Shown here piece after piece: positions 19,385-27,791 of a DNA stretch of 64,000 bases. A model generated the notes under the pieces. The model did not search any database and was not told the DNA's origin. It was given only the letters and a program-made list of their open reading frames with translations. Position 1 is the first letter of the stretch. Every line of letters starts with the position of its first letter. The stretch spans positions 1-64,000 of the forward strand of contig JACZTL010000012.1 of NCBI GenBank assembly GCA_022573715.1, written 5' to 3'. The stretch comes from Bacteroidota bacterium (GTDB lineage: Bacteria; Bacteroidota; Ignavibacteria; Ignavibacteriales; Ignavibacteriaceae). Position numbers and translations under genes: made by a program.

Positions 19385-19760
19385 ATGAATGATAAAAAAC
19401 TTTGGTACGATGGATTATTCTACAATAAACTGATTGCACCTTATCAGGATAGACTTTTCAGAATAATAAAAGAATTGATTACGGAACAAAGTTCTGTCCT
19501 TTATGTTAGCTGTGGAACAGGGAGACTATAATTTCAACAGTCTGGCAAATGTAAAGAAATTACTGGTATAGATTTATCTACAAAAAACATAAGTCTCGCA
19601 AATAAAAAAATTAGAAAAGATAAATTATAATAATATAAATTTTGTTCACTCCAGCATTCTAAAATATAGATCAAATTTTAAAGAAAAATTTGATTATGCA
19701 ATTATTAATTATGTTTTACACGAAGTTGATATTGAAAAAAATAGTGTGTTTAGTGGATGA
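19385..19760 (+). pseudogene. Class I SAM-dependent methyltransferase, broken
   Basis: Starts at the ATG at 19385 with MNDKKLWYDGLFYNKLIAPY. SAM-binding motif I appears as VLYVSCGTGRL (codons about 38-48), at once followed by an in-frame TAA (19529-19531). The same frame resumes with family sequence KEITGIDLSTKNISLANKK (motif II), then shifts at an A-run near 19605. The next frame gives NINFVHSSILKY and FDYAIINYVLHEVD (motifs for adenine contact and post-I strand), and stops at 19758-19760. At least one nonsense mutation and one frameshift are therefore visible. Further weak remnant sequence follows to about 19820. The gene was a small methyltransferase of unknown substrate. Confidence 0.75.
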
Positions 19761-19976
19761 ATGATATAGTTACAAATTCTAAAAAGCGAACTTACTACTT
19801 ATCTATTTAGAATTGTTTTTAAGGGAAGCTTAAATGTTATTTATTTTCAACTCTAAGTCTATACTATAAAAGAACATCAGGGTAAGATGTTATTTAAAAA
19901 AATTAGGAAAATGTAACAAAATATAATTTGCAATTTTATAAAAATACCGATATATTTAATGTTCGTTTATATTTAT

Positions 19977-20060
19977 GGGCGGACGCCGGAGTTGGAGAGC
20001 CGGGGCGGACTGTAAATCCGTTGGCTGACGCCTTTGGGGGTTCGAGTCCCTCGCCGCCCA
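19977..20060 (+). tRNA. tRNA-Tyr (GTA)
   Basis: An 84-base class II tRNA. The acceptor strands GGGCGGA and GCCGCCC pair with one mismatch at the seventh position. The anticodon loop CTGTAAA carries GTA at 20012-20014, a long variable arm (GTTGGCTGACGCCTTT region) follows, and the T loop is GTTCGAGTC. CCA is not encoded. It opens the Tyr-Gly-Thr cluster upstream of secE. Confidence 0.93.
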
Positions 20061-20150
20061 CTTGTGTTTATCTCCTTTGTTTTAGGGGTTGTTTTATGTT
20101 TTTGAAGATGAAATTTGTTCATTGAATGAAATTGCTTTTGAGTGTTGTAT

Positions 20151-20174
20151 GAGTAACTCAGTTGGCTAGAGTCA
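20151..20174 (+). pseudogene. tRNA-Gly 5'-half remnant
   Basis: These 24 bases match positions 20261-20284 of the intact tRNA-Gly with a single C-to-T difference, covering the end of the acceptor strand and the D arm (GAGTAACTCAG, GGCTAGAGTCA). The sequence then departs, with no anticodon stem, T arm or 3' acceptor strand. It is a partial duplicate of the neighbouring tRNA gene. Confidence 0.7.
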
Positions 20175-20256
20175 TCCGGCATTTGTCGGTTTGGAAAAGG
20201 GATCACGAAAGAAAAACAAAGTGGATTAGAAACCTTTGAAAAGATTAAAAAGATAA

Positions 20257-20330
20257 GCGGGAGTAACTCAGCTGGCTAGAGTCACAGCCTTCCAAGCTGT
20301 TGGTCGCGGGTTCGAATCCCGTCTCCCGCT
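20257..20330 (+). tRNA. tRNA-Gly (TCC)
   Basis: 74 bases. Acceptor GCGGGAG pairs with CTCCCGC. The anticodon stem CAGCC/GGCTG-type pairing encloses the loop CTTCCAA with anticodon TCC, and the T arm is CGGGTTCGAATCCCG. Discriminator base T; no encoded CCA. An incomplete copy of its 5' half lies about 110 bases upstream. Confidence 0.95.
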
Positions 20331-20347
20331 CAGAGATAATTTTAATT

Positions 20348-20421
20348 GTTGACATAGCTCAGTCAGTTGAGCGCATCCTTGGTAAGGATAAGGTTATCCA
20401 GATAAATCTGGATCATCAGCT
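20348..20421 (+). pseudogene. Decayed tRNA-Thr copy with intact anticodon region
   Basis: 74 bases that align end to end with the intact tRNA-Thr at 20489. The D arm (AGCTCAGTCAGTTGAGCG) and anticodon arm CATCCTTGGTAAGGAT are kept, including GGT. The T arm is changed to ATCCAGATAAATCTGGAT: its stem still pairs, but the loop lacks the TTCRA consensus. The acceptor stem (GTTGACA against the 3' strand TCATCAGC) has mismatches. It is probably a pseudo-tRNA; a weakly functional variant cannot be excluded. Confidence 0.65.
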
Positions 20422-20488
20422 CACTGAAATAGTATAACGAATTAGTTCTGTTTCGTATTGAAGTCTACGGATTGAAAATAAATTTAAT

Positions 20489-20561
20489 GCTGACGTAGCT
20501 CAGTCGGTAGAGCACATCCTTGGTAAGGATGAGGTCACCGGTTCAATCCCGGTCGTCAGCT
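20489..20561 (+). tRNA. tRNA-Thr (GGT)
   Basis: 73 bases. Acceptor GCTGACG pairs with CGTCAGC, D arm TAGCTCAGTCGGTAGAGCA, anticodon loop CTTGGTAA-type with GGT, T arm CCGGTTCAATCCCGG, discriminator T. No CCA encoded. It is flanked on both sides by decayed copies of itself. Confidence 0.95.
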
Positions 20562-20577
20562 CATTGAAAAAGAGTTT

Positions 20578-20611
20578 GATGAGGTTATCCAAAAAATTTG
20601 GGATTGTCAGT
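20578..20611 (+). pseudogene. tRNA-Thr 3'-half remnant
   Basis: Matches the variable loop, T arm and 3' acceptor strand of the adjacent tRNA-Thr (GATGAGGTTATCC then GGGATTGTCAG). As in the copy at 20348, the T loop is an A/T-rich sequence without TTCRA. The flank after it (TTGAATGAAA) resembles the bases after the other two Thr copies, so the duplicated unit included flanking DNA. Confidence 0.55.
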
Positions 20612-20660
20612 TGAATGAAAATAAAGTTTTTTAGTAAGGAATATTTAATCGAGAAAAATT

Positions 20661-20810
20661 ATGAGAGATATAATAACCTTAGAATGTACAGAGTGTAAAA
20701 GAAGAAATTACACTACAACTAAAAATAAAAGATTGCACGCTGGAAGAGTAGAATACAAAAAGTATTGTCGTTGGGATAAGAAACATACTATCCATAAGGA
20801 AACTAAATAA
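20661..20810 (+). CDS. rpmG: 50S ribosomal protein L33
   Basis: A 49-residue protein beginning [20 protein letters not shown] and ending HTIHKETK, the full L33 pattern. The first zinc-type pair is present (CTEC); the second is reduced to one cysteine in [11 protein letters not shown], so zinc binding may be lost or incomplete. The gene lies between tRNA-Thr and tRNA-Trp, a usual rpmG position next to secE-nusG. Confidence 0.95.
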   Translation: MRDIITLECTECKRRNYTTTKNKRLHAGRVEYKKYCRWDKKHTIHKETK

Positions 20811-20822
20811 TTTTTTTTAGCT

Positions 20823-20896
20823 ACGTCAGTAGCTCAATTGGCTAGAGCAGCGGTCTCCAAAACCGCAGGTTGGGGGTTCGAGTCCTCCCTGACGTG
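20823..20896 (+). tRNA. tRNA-Trp (CCA)
   Basis: 74 bases. Acceptor ACGTCAG pairs with CTGACGT, anticodon stem CGGTC/AACCG-type encloses TCTCCAAAA with anticodon CCA, and the T arm is GGGGGTTCGAGTCCTCC. Discriminator G, as expected for bacterial tRNA-Trp. It lies 24 bases before secE, the usual arrangement. Confidence 0.95.
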
Positions 20897-20920
20897 CTGA
20901 TTAAAAAAGGATATTAGGAT

Positions 20921-21103
20921 ATGAAAAAAAAAATAATCCGTTATTTTGATGATGTTGTTAAAGAGATGAAAAAAGTTACTTGGCCTACCAAGGACGAATT
21001 AAAAGAATCAACAAATGTTGTTATTGTTGCTTGTCTTTTAATAGCTGCATTTACTTATGTGGTTGATATGATAGTAACTAAGCTCTTTAAGGGGCTTTTT
21101 TAA
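20921..21103 (+). CDS. secE: Preprotein translocase subunit SecE
   Basis: 60 residues, the short single-span form. The amphipathic helix with EMKKVTWPTKDELKESTNVV is the family signature, followed by one membrane segment (IVACLLIAAFTYVVDMIV). It clamps SecY in the translocon. nusG follows almost immediately, and the pair is the usual head of the rplKAJL-rpoBC region. Confidence 0.95.
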   Translation: MKKKIIRYFDDVVKEMKKVTWPTKDELKESTNVVIVACLLIAAFTYVVDMIVTKLFKGLF

Positions 21104-21116
21104 GTTGGGAGAAGTA

Positions 21117-21653
21117 ATGGAAGGAAAATGGTATGTTGTAAGAACTTTTTCGGGTCACGAAAATAAGGTAAAAAGTTTTATTGATTCCAAACTTGAAGAG
21201 AATGAATCTTTAAAAACAAAAATACACGAAATTCTTGTACCGATGGAAAAAGTGTTTGAAGTAAAAGCCGGAAAGAAAAAAAGCAAAACTAAAAACTTCT
21301 TTCCTGGGTATATACTTGTGCATGTAGATTTAGACAATCAGGTTAAGGAATTTATAATAAATACTCAATCAGTTATGGGCTTTTTGGGCTCTGGGAAAAA
21401 TCCAAATGCTTTACAACCGGAAGAAGTAAAGAGAATTATCGGTCGTCTTACACAAGATGAAACAACCGAAAGAATGGAAACTATTTTCCAGAAAGACGAC
21501 ATTGTAAAAATTATTGATGGGCCGTTTAATAATTTTAGCGGAACCATTGATGAAGTGAACGAAGAAAAGATGAAAATAAAAGTTATGGTTTCAATATTTG
21601 GACGTAAAACTCCAGTTGAAATCGATTTTGTTCAAGCAGAAATAGAAAAGTAA
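21117..21653 (+). CDS. nusG: Transcription termination/antitermination factor NusG
   Basis: 178 residues from the ATG at 21117, which has GGGAG five or so bases upstream; a TTG at 21105 would add four residues and nearly abuts secE. The NGN domain starts [17 protein letters not shown] and contains [11 protein letters not shown]; the C-terminal KOW domain has [20 protein letters not shown] and ends [12 protein letters not shown]. It binds RNA polymerase and couples to ribosomal S10 or Rho. Confidence 0.96.
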   Translation: MEGKWYVVRTFSGHENKVKSFIDSKLEENESLKTKIHEILVPMEKVFEVKAGKKKSKTKNFFPGYILVHVDLDNQVKEFIINTQSVMGFLGSGKNPNALQPEEVKRIIGRLTQDETTERMETIFQKDDIVKIIDGPFNNFSGTIDEVNEEKMKIKVMVSIFGRKTPVEIDFVQAEIEK

Positions 21654-21685
21654 TTTTAGAATTTATTTTAAAAAAGGTACATAGA

Positions 21686-22111
21686 ATGGCAAAAAAAATA
21701 TCTGGATATATCAAACTTCAAATTCCTGCCGGAAAAGCAAATCCTTCACCTCCTGTTGGTCCTGCTTTAGGACAAAAGGGTGTAAGTATTATGGAATTCT
21801 GTAAGCAGTTTAATGCTAAAACATCGGACAAAAACGGTTTGATTATTCCCGTTGTAATAACAGTGTATGCTGATAAATCATTTACATTTATTACAAAAAC
21901 TCCCCCTGCATCTGTTTTATTAAAAAAAGCTGCTCAGCTTGAAAAAGCTTCATCGGAACCGAATAGAACAAAAGTTGCAGAAGTAACTTCAGCTCAGGTT
22001 AAAGAAATTGCTGAATTAAAAATGCCGGATTTAAATGCTTTTGATATTGATCACGCAATGAGTATGGTTGCTGGTACTGCACGAAGTATGGGAATTACAG
22101 TAAAAAAATAA
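21686..22111 (+). CDS. rplK: 50S ribosomal protein L11
   Basis: 141 residues, standard length. [20 protein letters not shown] at the N-terminus and the C-terminal 23S-binding domain with [20 protein letters not shown] are diagnostic. It forms the L11 stalk base of the factor-binding centre. Lies 32 bases after nusG and before rplA, the canonical order. Confidence 0.97.
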   Translation: MAKKISGYIKLQIPAGKANPSPPVGPALGQKGVSIMEFCKQFNAKTSDKNGLIIPVVITVYADKSFTFITKTPPASVLLKKAAQLEKASSEPNRTKVAEVTSAQVKEIAELKMPDLNAFDIDHAMSMVAGTARSMGITVKK

Positions 22112-22149
22112 ATTAAAATTTTTAAGATTATAATTTTAATAGTAAAATA

Positions 22150-22842
22150 ATGCAAAAGACTAAAAGAAATAAAATGATTGAAGAAAAAGTTGATATAACT
22201 AAAGAATATACTATTGCTGATGCAATAAAGGTATTAAAAGAAAATTCAAATGTAAATTTTGTGGAATCACTTGATTGTGCAATGAGACTTGGTGTTGATC
22301 CCAGACACGCAGATCAGATGATTAGAGGTACGGTATCTTTACCCAATGGAACTGGTAAAGACGTTAAAGTTCTTGTAATTGCAAAAGATGCTAAAGCTAA
22401 AGAAGCACTTGAGGCTGGCGCTGATTTTGCAGGAATGGATGAATATCTTGAAAAAATTAAAGGTGGTTGGGCTAATATTGATGTTATAATTGCAACTCCT
22501 GATACTATGGCGGAACTAGGAAAATTAGGTAGAATGCTTGGTCCTAAAGGACTTATGCCTAACCCCAAGAGTGGTACAGTAACTATGGATGTTGCAAAGG
22601 CTGTAAAAGAAGTTAAAGCTGGAAAAATTGAGTTTCGTGTTGAAAAAGCAGGAATTATTCATTCCTCTTTGGGTAAATTAAATTTTGACACAGATAAGTT
22701 GGTAGAAAATGTTGAAACTTTTATTAATACATTAATAAAAATGAGACCATCTTCTGTTAAGGGTCAATACGTAAAAAGTGTATTTTTATCAAGTACAATG
22801 GGCCCGGGATTAAAAATATCAAAAGAAGAATTGGATAATTAA
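22150..22842 (+). CDS. rplA: 50S ribosomal protein L1
   Basis: 230 residues. The segments FVESLDCAMRLGVDPRHADQ, GRMLGPKGLMPNPKSGTVT and IEFRVEKAGIIHSSLGKL are the L1 signature. It binds 23S rRNA at the mobile L1 stalk, and in many bacteria also represses its own mRNA; no L1-like operator was identified here. The ATG at 22150 starts MQKTKRNKMIEEKVD; the internal ATG at 22174 is a possible shorter start. Confidence 0.97.
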   Translation: MQKTKRNKMIEEKVDITKEYTIADAIKVLKENSNVNFVESLDCAMRLGVDPRHADQMIRGTVSLPNGTGKDVKVLVIAKDAKAKEALEAGADFAGMDEYLEKIKGGWANIDVIIATPDTMAELGKLGRMLGPKGLMPNPKSGTVTMDVAKAVKEVKAGKIEFRVEKAGIIHSSLGKLNFDTDKLVENVETFINTLIKMRPSSVKGQYVKSVFLSSTMGPGLKISKEELDN

Positions 22843-22917
22843 AAGAATTTACGCACTCAAATAATGCTTCAAAAAAATAATAAATAAGATTGATCTAGAA
22901 TCTTAAATGGAAATGTT

Positions 22918-23436
22918 ATGAATAAAAATGAGAAATCGGAATTAGTTTCTGAAGTTAAGGAAATACTAAACAATTCCAATGCGGTTTATCTAACCGATTA
23001 TAGTGGAATTGCTGTAGAGGAAATCAATGACTTAAGAAATGAATTCCGTAAAGAAGGTGTTAAATACAAAGTAATTAAAAATACATTGTTCAACAGAGCA
23101 CTTTCTGAAGTAGGAAAGTTTGAAAAACTTTCGGAACATTTAGAAGGAATGACTGGCTATGCATTTACTACTGAAGACCCGGTTGCACCTGCTAAAATTA
23201 TCAAAAAGTTTTTTGATAATACTAAGAAAATGTCATTAAAGGCATGCTATATTGAAGATCAATACTATGACGGTGAACAGCTTGCAACCTTAGCATCATT
23301 ACCTACAAAATTAGAGGTGATTGCTTCCATATTAAGTAGTATAAATGCACCTATTTCTGGTGTTGTAGGAGCTATAAACGCTGTTATGAGAGATCTTGTT
23401 AATGTAGTAGACCAAATTTCACTAAGAAGTGAATAA
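22918..23436 (+). CDS. rplJ: 50S ribosomal protein L10
   Basis: 172 residues, starting MNKNEKSELVSEVKEILNNS and containing VYLTDYSGIAVEEINDLRN and YKVIKNTLFNRAL. It anchors L7/L12 dimers to the ribosome through its C-terminal helix. It is separated from rplA by 75 bases and from rplL by 38. An L10-type leader structure was looked for in the short upstream gap but not seen. Confidence 0.96.
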   Translation: MNKNEKSELVSEVKEILNNSNAVYLTDYSGIAVEEINDLRNEFRKEGVKYKVIKNTLFNRALSEVGKFEKLSEHLEGMTGYAFTTEDPVAPAKIIKKFFDNTKKMSLKACYIEDQYYDGEQLATLASLPTKLEVIASILSSINAPISGVVGAINAVMRDLVNVVDQISLRSE

Positions 23437-23474
23437 AGTTTTTATAATAATTTAATAATTAGGAGAAAAGTAAA

Positions 23475-23852
23475 ATGGCTGAAAAAATAGCTGAAATTGT
23501 TGAAAAAATAAAACAATTATCACTTGTTGAAGCTTCTGAATTAAAAAACGCACTCGAAGATGAGTTTGGAGTAACTGCTGCCGCACCTGTTATAGTTGCT
23601 GGTGGAGCTCCTGGCGGTGGTGCTGCACCTGCTGAAGAAAAGACTGAATTTGATGTTATTCTTCTTGGAGTAGGAGACAAAAAAATAAATGTTATCAAGG
23701 TTGTTAGAGCTCATACCGGTTTAGGTTTGAAAGAAGCTAAAGACCTTGTAGATTCCGCTCCGAATCCTGTGAAAGAAGGAATTCCAAAAGAAGAAGCTGA
23801 AAAGCTTAAAAAAGAATTCGAAGATGCAGGCGCAAAAGTAGAATTAAAATAA
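23475..23852 (+). CDS. rplL: 50S ribosomal protein L7/L12
   Basis: 125 residues. An N-terminal dimerisation domain ([20 protein letters not shown]) is followed by the Ala/Gly/Pro hinge ([12 protein letters not shown]) and the C-terminal factor-binding domain [20 protein letters not shown] through [20 protein letters not shown]. It recruits GTPase factors to the ribosome. TAGGAGAA lies just upstream of the ATG as a strong ribosome-binding site. A hairpin separates it from rpoB. Confidence 0.97.
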   Translation: MAEKIAEIVEKIKQLSLVEASELKNALEDEFGVTAAAPVIVAGGAPGGGAAPAEEKTEFDVILLGVGDKKINVIKVVRAHTGLGLKEAKDLVDSAPNPVKEGIPKEEAEKLKKEFEDAGAKVELK

Positions 23853-23883
23853 TCATAAATACTGATATATATCACTATTGTTC

Positions 23884-23923
23884 AAAAAGTGGTAAGTCGG
23901 ATTAATCTTTCTTATCGCTTTTT
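23884..23923 (+). terminator. Hairpin with short T-run between rplL and rpoB (probable attenuator)
   Basis: AAAAAGTGGTAAG (23884-23896) pairs with CTTATCGCTTTTT (23911-23923): 13 pairs including two G-T wobbles, with a 14-base loop. The 3' arm ends in a five-T run. Position after rplL and before rpoB is the classic place for partial termination that sets the ribosomal-protein to polymerase ratio. Confidence 0.65.
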
Positions 23924-23990
23924 GTATTGTTGATATCGTTGTACAATATAAAGAGAAATTAGAAAATGAAAAATAATTGGAGGTTAACAA

Positions 23991-26900
23991 TTGGATACTA
24001 AAAGAATTTCCTTTGGGAAAATATCCTCTATAATAGATGCTCCGGATTTATTAGATATTCAAACAACAACATTTGAAGATTTTGTTCAATCTAAGGTCCC
24101 AGTAGATAAAAGAGAAAACAAAGGTTTGCAGGCTGTGTTTACTTCAAATTTTCCAATATTTGATAACAAAGAGAATTATAGATTAGATTTTATTAATTAC
24201 TTTTTTGAGAAACCCCGTTTTTCTGTATTTGAATGTATGGAAAGAGGTTTAACTTTTGCTGTTCCTCTCAAAGCCAAACTTCGTTTATCTACTAAAGACA
24301 GAGAAACTGAAGAATTTGTGAACAGTGTTGAACAGGAAGTTTATCTCGGAAATCTGCCGTTTATGACAGAAAAAGGAACTTTTGTTGTTAACGGAGCCGA
24401 AAGAGTAGTTGTTTCACAGCTTCATCGGTCACCTGGTGTAGCTTTTTCGCAAACGGTTCATCCAAATGGTACTCCACTTTATTCTGCCAGAATTATTCCT
24501 TTAAGGGGCTCGTGGGTTGAATTTGCTACAAATATAAGCTATGTGATGTTTGTTTATATTGATAGAAGAAAAAAATTTCCAGCAACAACTCTATTAAGAG
24601 CATTAGGTTTTGAAACAGATGAAGAAATTTTAAATCTATTCAATTTAATTGAAGAAGTTAATACAAAAAAAGTTAAACTTGAAGGTTTTGTTGGCAGAAC
24701 TATTGCTAGTGATGTATTCGATATGACAACCGGTGAAATTTTTCTTGCTAAAGATTCTATCTTTTCTGAAGAGGATATAGACAGAGTTAATGAAGCTGAA
24801 ATAGATGTACTAAAATTTATAAATTCAGAAACTTCACCCGACTTGGATTTAATTGTTAACACTCTTAAAAAAGATACTTCCCACACTCGCGAAGAAGCAT
24901 TGTACGCAATATATAGACAACTTCGTTCAGGCGAAGCACCGGATATAGAAACTGCGGAAGCTTTAATTGAAAAATTATTCTTTAACGACAAGAGATATGA
25001 TTTAGGGGATGTCGGTAGACACAGAATGAATGACAGACTTAATTTGAATATCGATGAAAATACTACAATACTTACTATTGAAGATATAATTGAAATTATG
25101 AAATATATTATCAAATTAAGAGTAGGAAAAGAACATGTTGATGATATAGACCATTTAGGAAACAGAAGAGTAAGAACTGTAGGCGAACAACTTGGCCAAC
25201 AGTTTAATATCGGTATGTCAAGAATGGCTAGAACAATTAAAGAAAGAATGAATATTCGCGACACCGAAAATTTCACACCTCAAGATTTAGTAAATGCCAG
25301 AACCATTAGCAGTGTGATAAATGCATTTTTTGGTACGAATCCGCTTTCACAGTTTATGGATCAAACAAATCCTCTTGCTGAAATGACGCATAAAAGAAGA
25401 ATGTCTGCCTTAGGTCCTGGTGGTTTAACAAGAGAAAGAGCAGGTTTTGAAGTACGTGATGTACACTATACACATTATGGTCGTCTCTGTCCAATAGAAA
25501 CTCCTGAAGGACCAAACATAGGTCTTATTTCTTCCTTAACTATTTATGCAAGAGTAAATCGTTACGGATTTTTAGAAACACCTTATAGAAAAGTTGAAAA
25601 AGGTAAAGTAACAGGAGAAGTTGAATATTTAACTGCCGAACAGGAAGACCTTTATACAATAGCCCAGGCAAATGCTTTGCTTGATAAAAAAGGAAAGTTT
25701 GTCCTTGAAAGAGTGAAATCAAGAAAGAAAGGTGAATTTCCTATTTCACACGGAAAAGATGTACAATATATGGATGTAGCTACGTCTCAATTAGTAAGTG
25801 CTGCAGCTGCAATGATTCCTTTCCTTGAACATGATGATGCTAACAGAGCTTTAATGGGTTCAAACATGCAGAGACAAGCTGTTCCTTTACTAAAACCTGA
25901 AGCACCTATTGTTGGTACTGGAATGGAACAAAAATTAGCACGTGACTCAAGAGCTCTTATTATTGCCGAAGGTAACGGAAAAGTAGAATATGTTGATGCA
26001 AATAAAATAATTGTTAATTATGATATTAACCTGAACAGTGTTGAATATTTAACAAGTTTTGACGATTCGCATTCGGTAGAATATGCTTTAATAAAATTTA
26101 GAGGTACAAATCAGGAAACGTGTATCAATCAAATTCCAATAGTGAAAGAAGGACAGAAAATAACTGAAGGTGAGGTACTTGCTGATGGCGGTGCAACCGA
26201 AGGTGGAGAAATTGCTTTGGGAAGAAATGTATTGGTTGCCTTTATGCCTTGGAGAGGTTATAACTTTGAAGATGCAATTATTATAAATGAAAAAATAGTA
26301 GCTAATGATACTTATACATCTATTCACATTGAAAAGTTTGAACTGCAGGTAAGAGAAACAAAACGCGGAGAAGAAGAACTTACAATGGAAATACCCAACG
26401 TAAGTGAAGAAGCTGTAAAAGATTTGGACGAAAACGGTATAATAAGAGAAGGAGCTCAAGTAAAAGAAGGTGATATTCTTATTGGTAAAATTACACCAAA
26501 AGGTGAAACAGATCCGACTCCCGAAGAAAAGCTTCTTAGAGCTATCTTTGGCGATAAAGCCGGTGATGTGAAAGATTCGTCTTTAAAAGCTCCTCCCGGA
26601 CTTAAAGGAACAATTATAAATACAAGACTTTTCAGCAGGAAAAGAAGAGATGACGAAGCTAAAAAAGCCGAGAAAAAAACACTCGAAGATCTTAAACATC
26701 AACATAACTTAAAGTTGAAAGTACATTATGAAAAACTTGTTTCTAAATTAACCAAACTTACAGAAAATGAAACTAGTACCGGTGTAAGAGACCTTGATGG
26801 AAGTGCGGTTTTAAGAAGTGGTTCAAGTATAAAAGATACAACTTTTAGTTCTTTAGATGACGTAACAAAATTAGATTACACTTTAGATTGGTTTAGTACA

Positions 26901-27749
26901 AAAAAACTAAACAGTCATGTTCAAAAATTATATGTTAACTATTTTGATGTTCTTTCTGATTTTGAAGATGAATACAAAAAAGAAAGAATTAAAATTACAA
27001 GTGGTGATGAACTACAACCCGGTATTATTCAACTAGCTAAGGTTTACATTGCCGTAAAACGCAAGTTATCTGTAGGTGATAAAATGGCTGGCAGACACGG
27101 TAACAAAGGTGTTGTTGCTAAAATAGTTCCACCAGAAGATATGCCTTACTTACCAAACGGACAACAGGTTGATATAATTCTGAATCCTCTCGGTGTGCCG
27201 TCAAGGATGAACCTTGGGCAGTTGTATGAAACAGCTTTGGGTTGGGCAGGCAAAATACTGGGAGTAAAATTTGCTACTCCGATTTTTGATGGTGCAAAAA
27301 TAGAAGATATTGATGGATGGCTTGACAAAGCTGGCCTTAAACACGGAAGTAAAACTATACTTTATGATGGTCGCTCAGGAGAGAAATTCCATCAAGAAGT
27401 AACTTGTGGTTATATTTATATGCTAAAACTTCACCATCTTGTTGATGACAAAATACACGCAAGATCAATTGGTCCATATTCTTTAATTACTCAGCAACCT
27501 CTTGGAGGTAAAGCTCAATTCGGTGGACAAAGATTTGGAGAAATGGAAGTTTGGGCATTAGAAGGTTATGGCGCTGCAAGTATTCTTCAAGAGATTTTAA
27601 CTGTAAAAAGTGATGATGTGGCAGGAAGATCAAAGGTTTATGAAGCAATAGTAAAAGGTGATAATTTACCTGAACCAAACATTCCTGAGTCGTTTAACGT
27701 ACTTATTAAAGAGCTTCAAGGTTTGAGCTTGGATATTAAAATAAATTAG
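23991..27749 (+). CDS. rpoB: DNA-directed RNA polymerase subunit beta
   Basis: 1252 residues. The rifampicin-pocket region reads FFGTNPLSQFMDQTNPLAEM and KRRMSALGPGGLTRERAGFE, unmutated at the usual resistance sites. The catalytic-side segments RGYNFEDAIIINE and KVYIAVKRKLSVGDKMAGRH, and the C-terminal GKAQFGGQRFGEMEVWALEG, are present. The start is a TTG at 23991 with GGAGG nine or so bases upstream, giving MDTKRISFGKISS. It forms the catalytic core together with rpoC, 42 bases downstream. Confidence 0.98.
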   Translation: MDTKRISFGKISSIIDAPDLLDIQTTTFEDFVQSKVPVDKRENKGLQAVFTSNFPIFDNKENYRLDFINYFFEKPRFSVFECMERGLTFAVPLKAKLRLSTKDRETEEFVNSVEQEVYLGNLPFMTEKGTFVVNGAERVVVSQLHRSPGVAFSQTVHPNGTPLYSARIIPLRGSWVEFATNISYVMFVYIDRRKKFPATTLLRALGFETDEEILNLFNLIEEVNTKKVKLEGFVGRTIASDVFDMTTGEIFLAKDSIFSEEDIDRVNEAEIDVLKFINSETSPDLDLIVNTLKKDTSHTREEALYAIYRQLRSGEAPDIETAEALIEKLFFNDKRYDLGDVGRHRMNDRLNLNIDENTTILTIEDIIEIMKYIIKLRVGKEHVDDIDHLGNRRVRTVGEQLGQQFNIGMSRMARTIKERMNIRDTENFTPQDLVNARTISSVINAFFGTNPLSQFMDQTNPLAEMTHKRRMSALGPGGLTRERAGFEVRDVHYTHYGRLCPIETPEGPNIGLISSLTIYARVNRYGFLETPYRKVEKGKVTGEVEYLTAEQEDLYTIAQANALLDKKGKFVLERVKSRKKGEFPISHGKDVQYMDVATSQLVSAAAAMIPFLEHDDANRALMGSNMQRQAVPLLKPEAPIVGTGMEQKLARDSRALIIAEGNGKVEYVDANKIIVNYDINLNSVEYLTSFDDSHSVEYALIKFRGTNQETCINQIPIVKEGQKITEGEVLADGGATEGGEIALGRNVLVAFMPWRGYNFEDAIIINEKIVANDTYTSIHIEKFELQVRETKRGEEELTMEIPNVSEEAVKDLDENGIIREGAQVKEGDILIGKITPKGETDPTPEEKLLRAIFGDKAGDVKDSSLKAPPGLKGTIINTRLFSRKRRDDEAKKAEKKTLEDLKHQHNLKLKVHYEKLVSKLTKLTENETSTGVRDLDGSAVLRSGSSIKDTTFSSLDDVTKLDYTLDWFSTKKLNSHVQKLYVNYFDVLSDFEDEYKKERIKITSGDELQPGIIQLAKVYIAVKRKLSVGDKMAGRHGNKGVVAKIVPPEDMPYLPNGQQVDIILNPLGVPSRMNLGQLYETALGWAGKILGVKFATPIFDGAKIEDIDGWLDKAGLKHGSKTILYDGRSGEKFHQEVTCGYIYMLKLHHLVDDKIHARSIGPYSLITQQPLGGKAQFGGQRFGEMEVWALEGYGAASILQEILTVKSDDVAGRSKVYEAIVKGDNLPEPNIPESFNVLIKELQGLSLDIKIN

Positions 27750-27791
27750 TATAGTGAACTTACTTTATTACATAGAAATTAGGAGATAACA

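Noticed and set aside
19973-20206. Minus-strand 77-codon frame across tRNA-Tyr
   Set aside because: It only reads through the complement of the tRNA gene and its duplicate flank; no protein-like pattern.
20973-21060. A small regulatory RNA or frame inside secE
   Set aside because: All sequence is accounted for by SecE coding; no hairpin stood out.
24554-25276. 240-codon minus-strand frame inside rpoB
   Set aside because: Serine/isoleucine-rich translation opposite a fully conserved RpoB region; antisense shadow of AT-rich codons.
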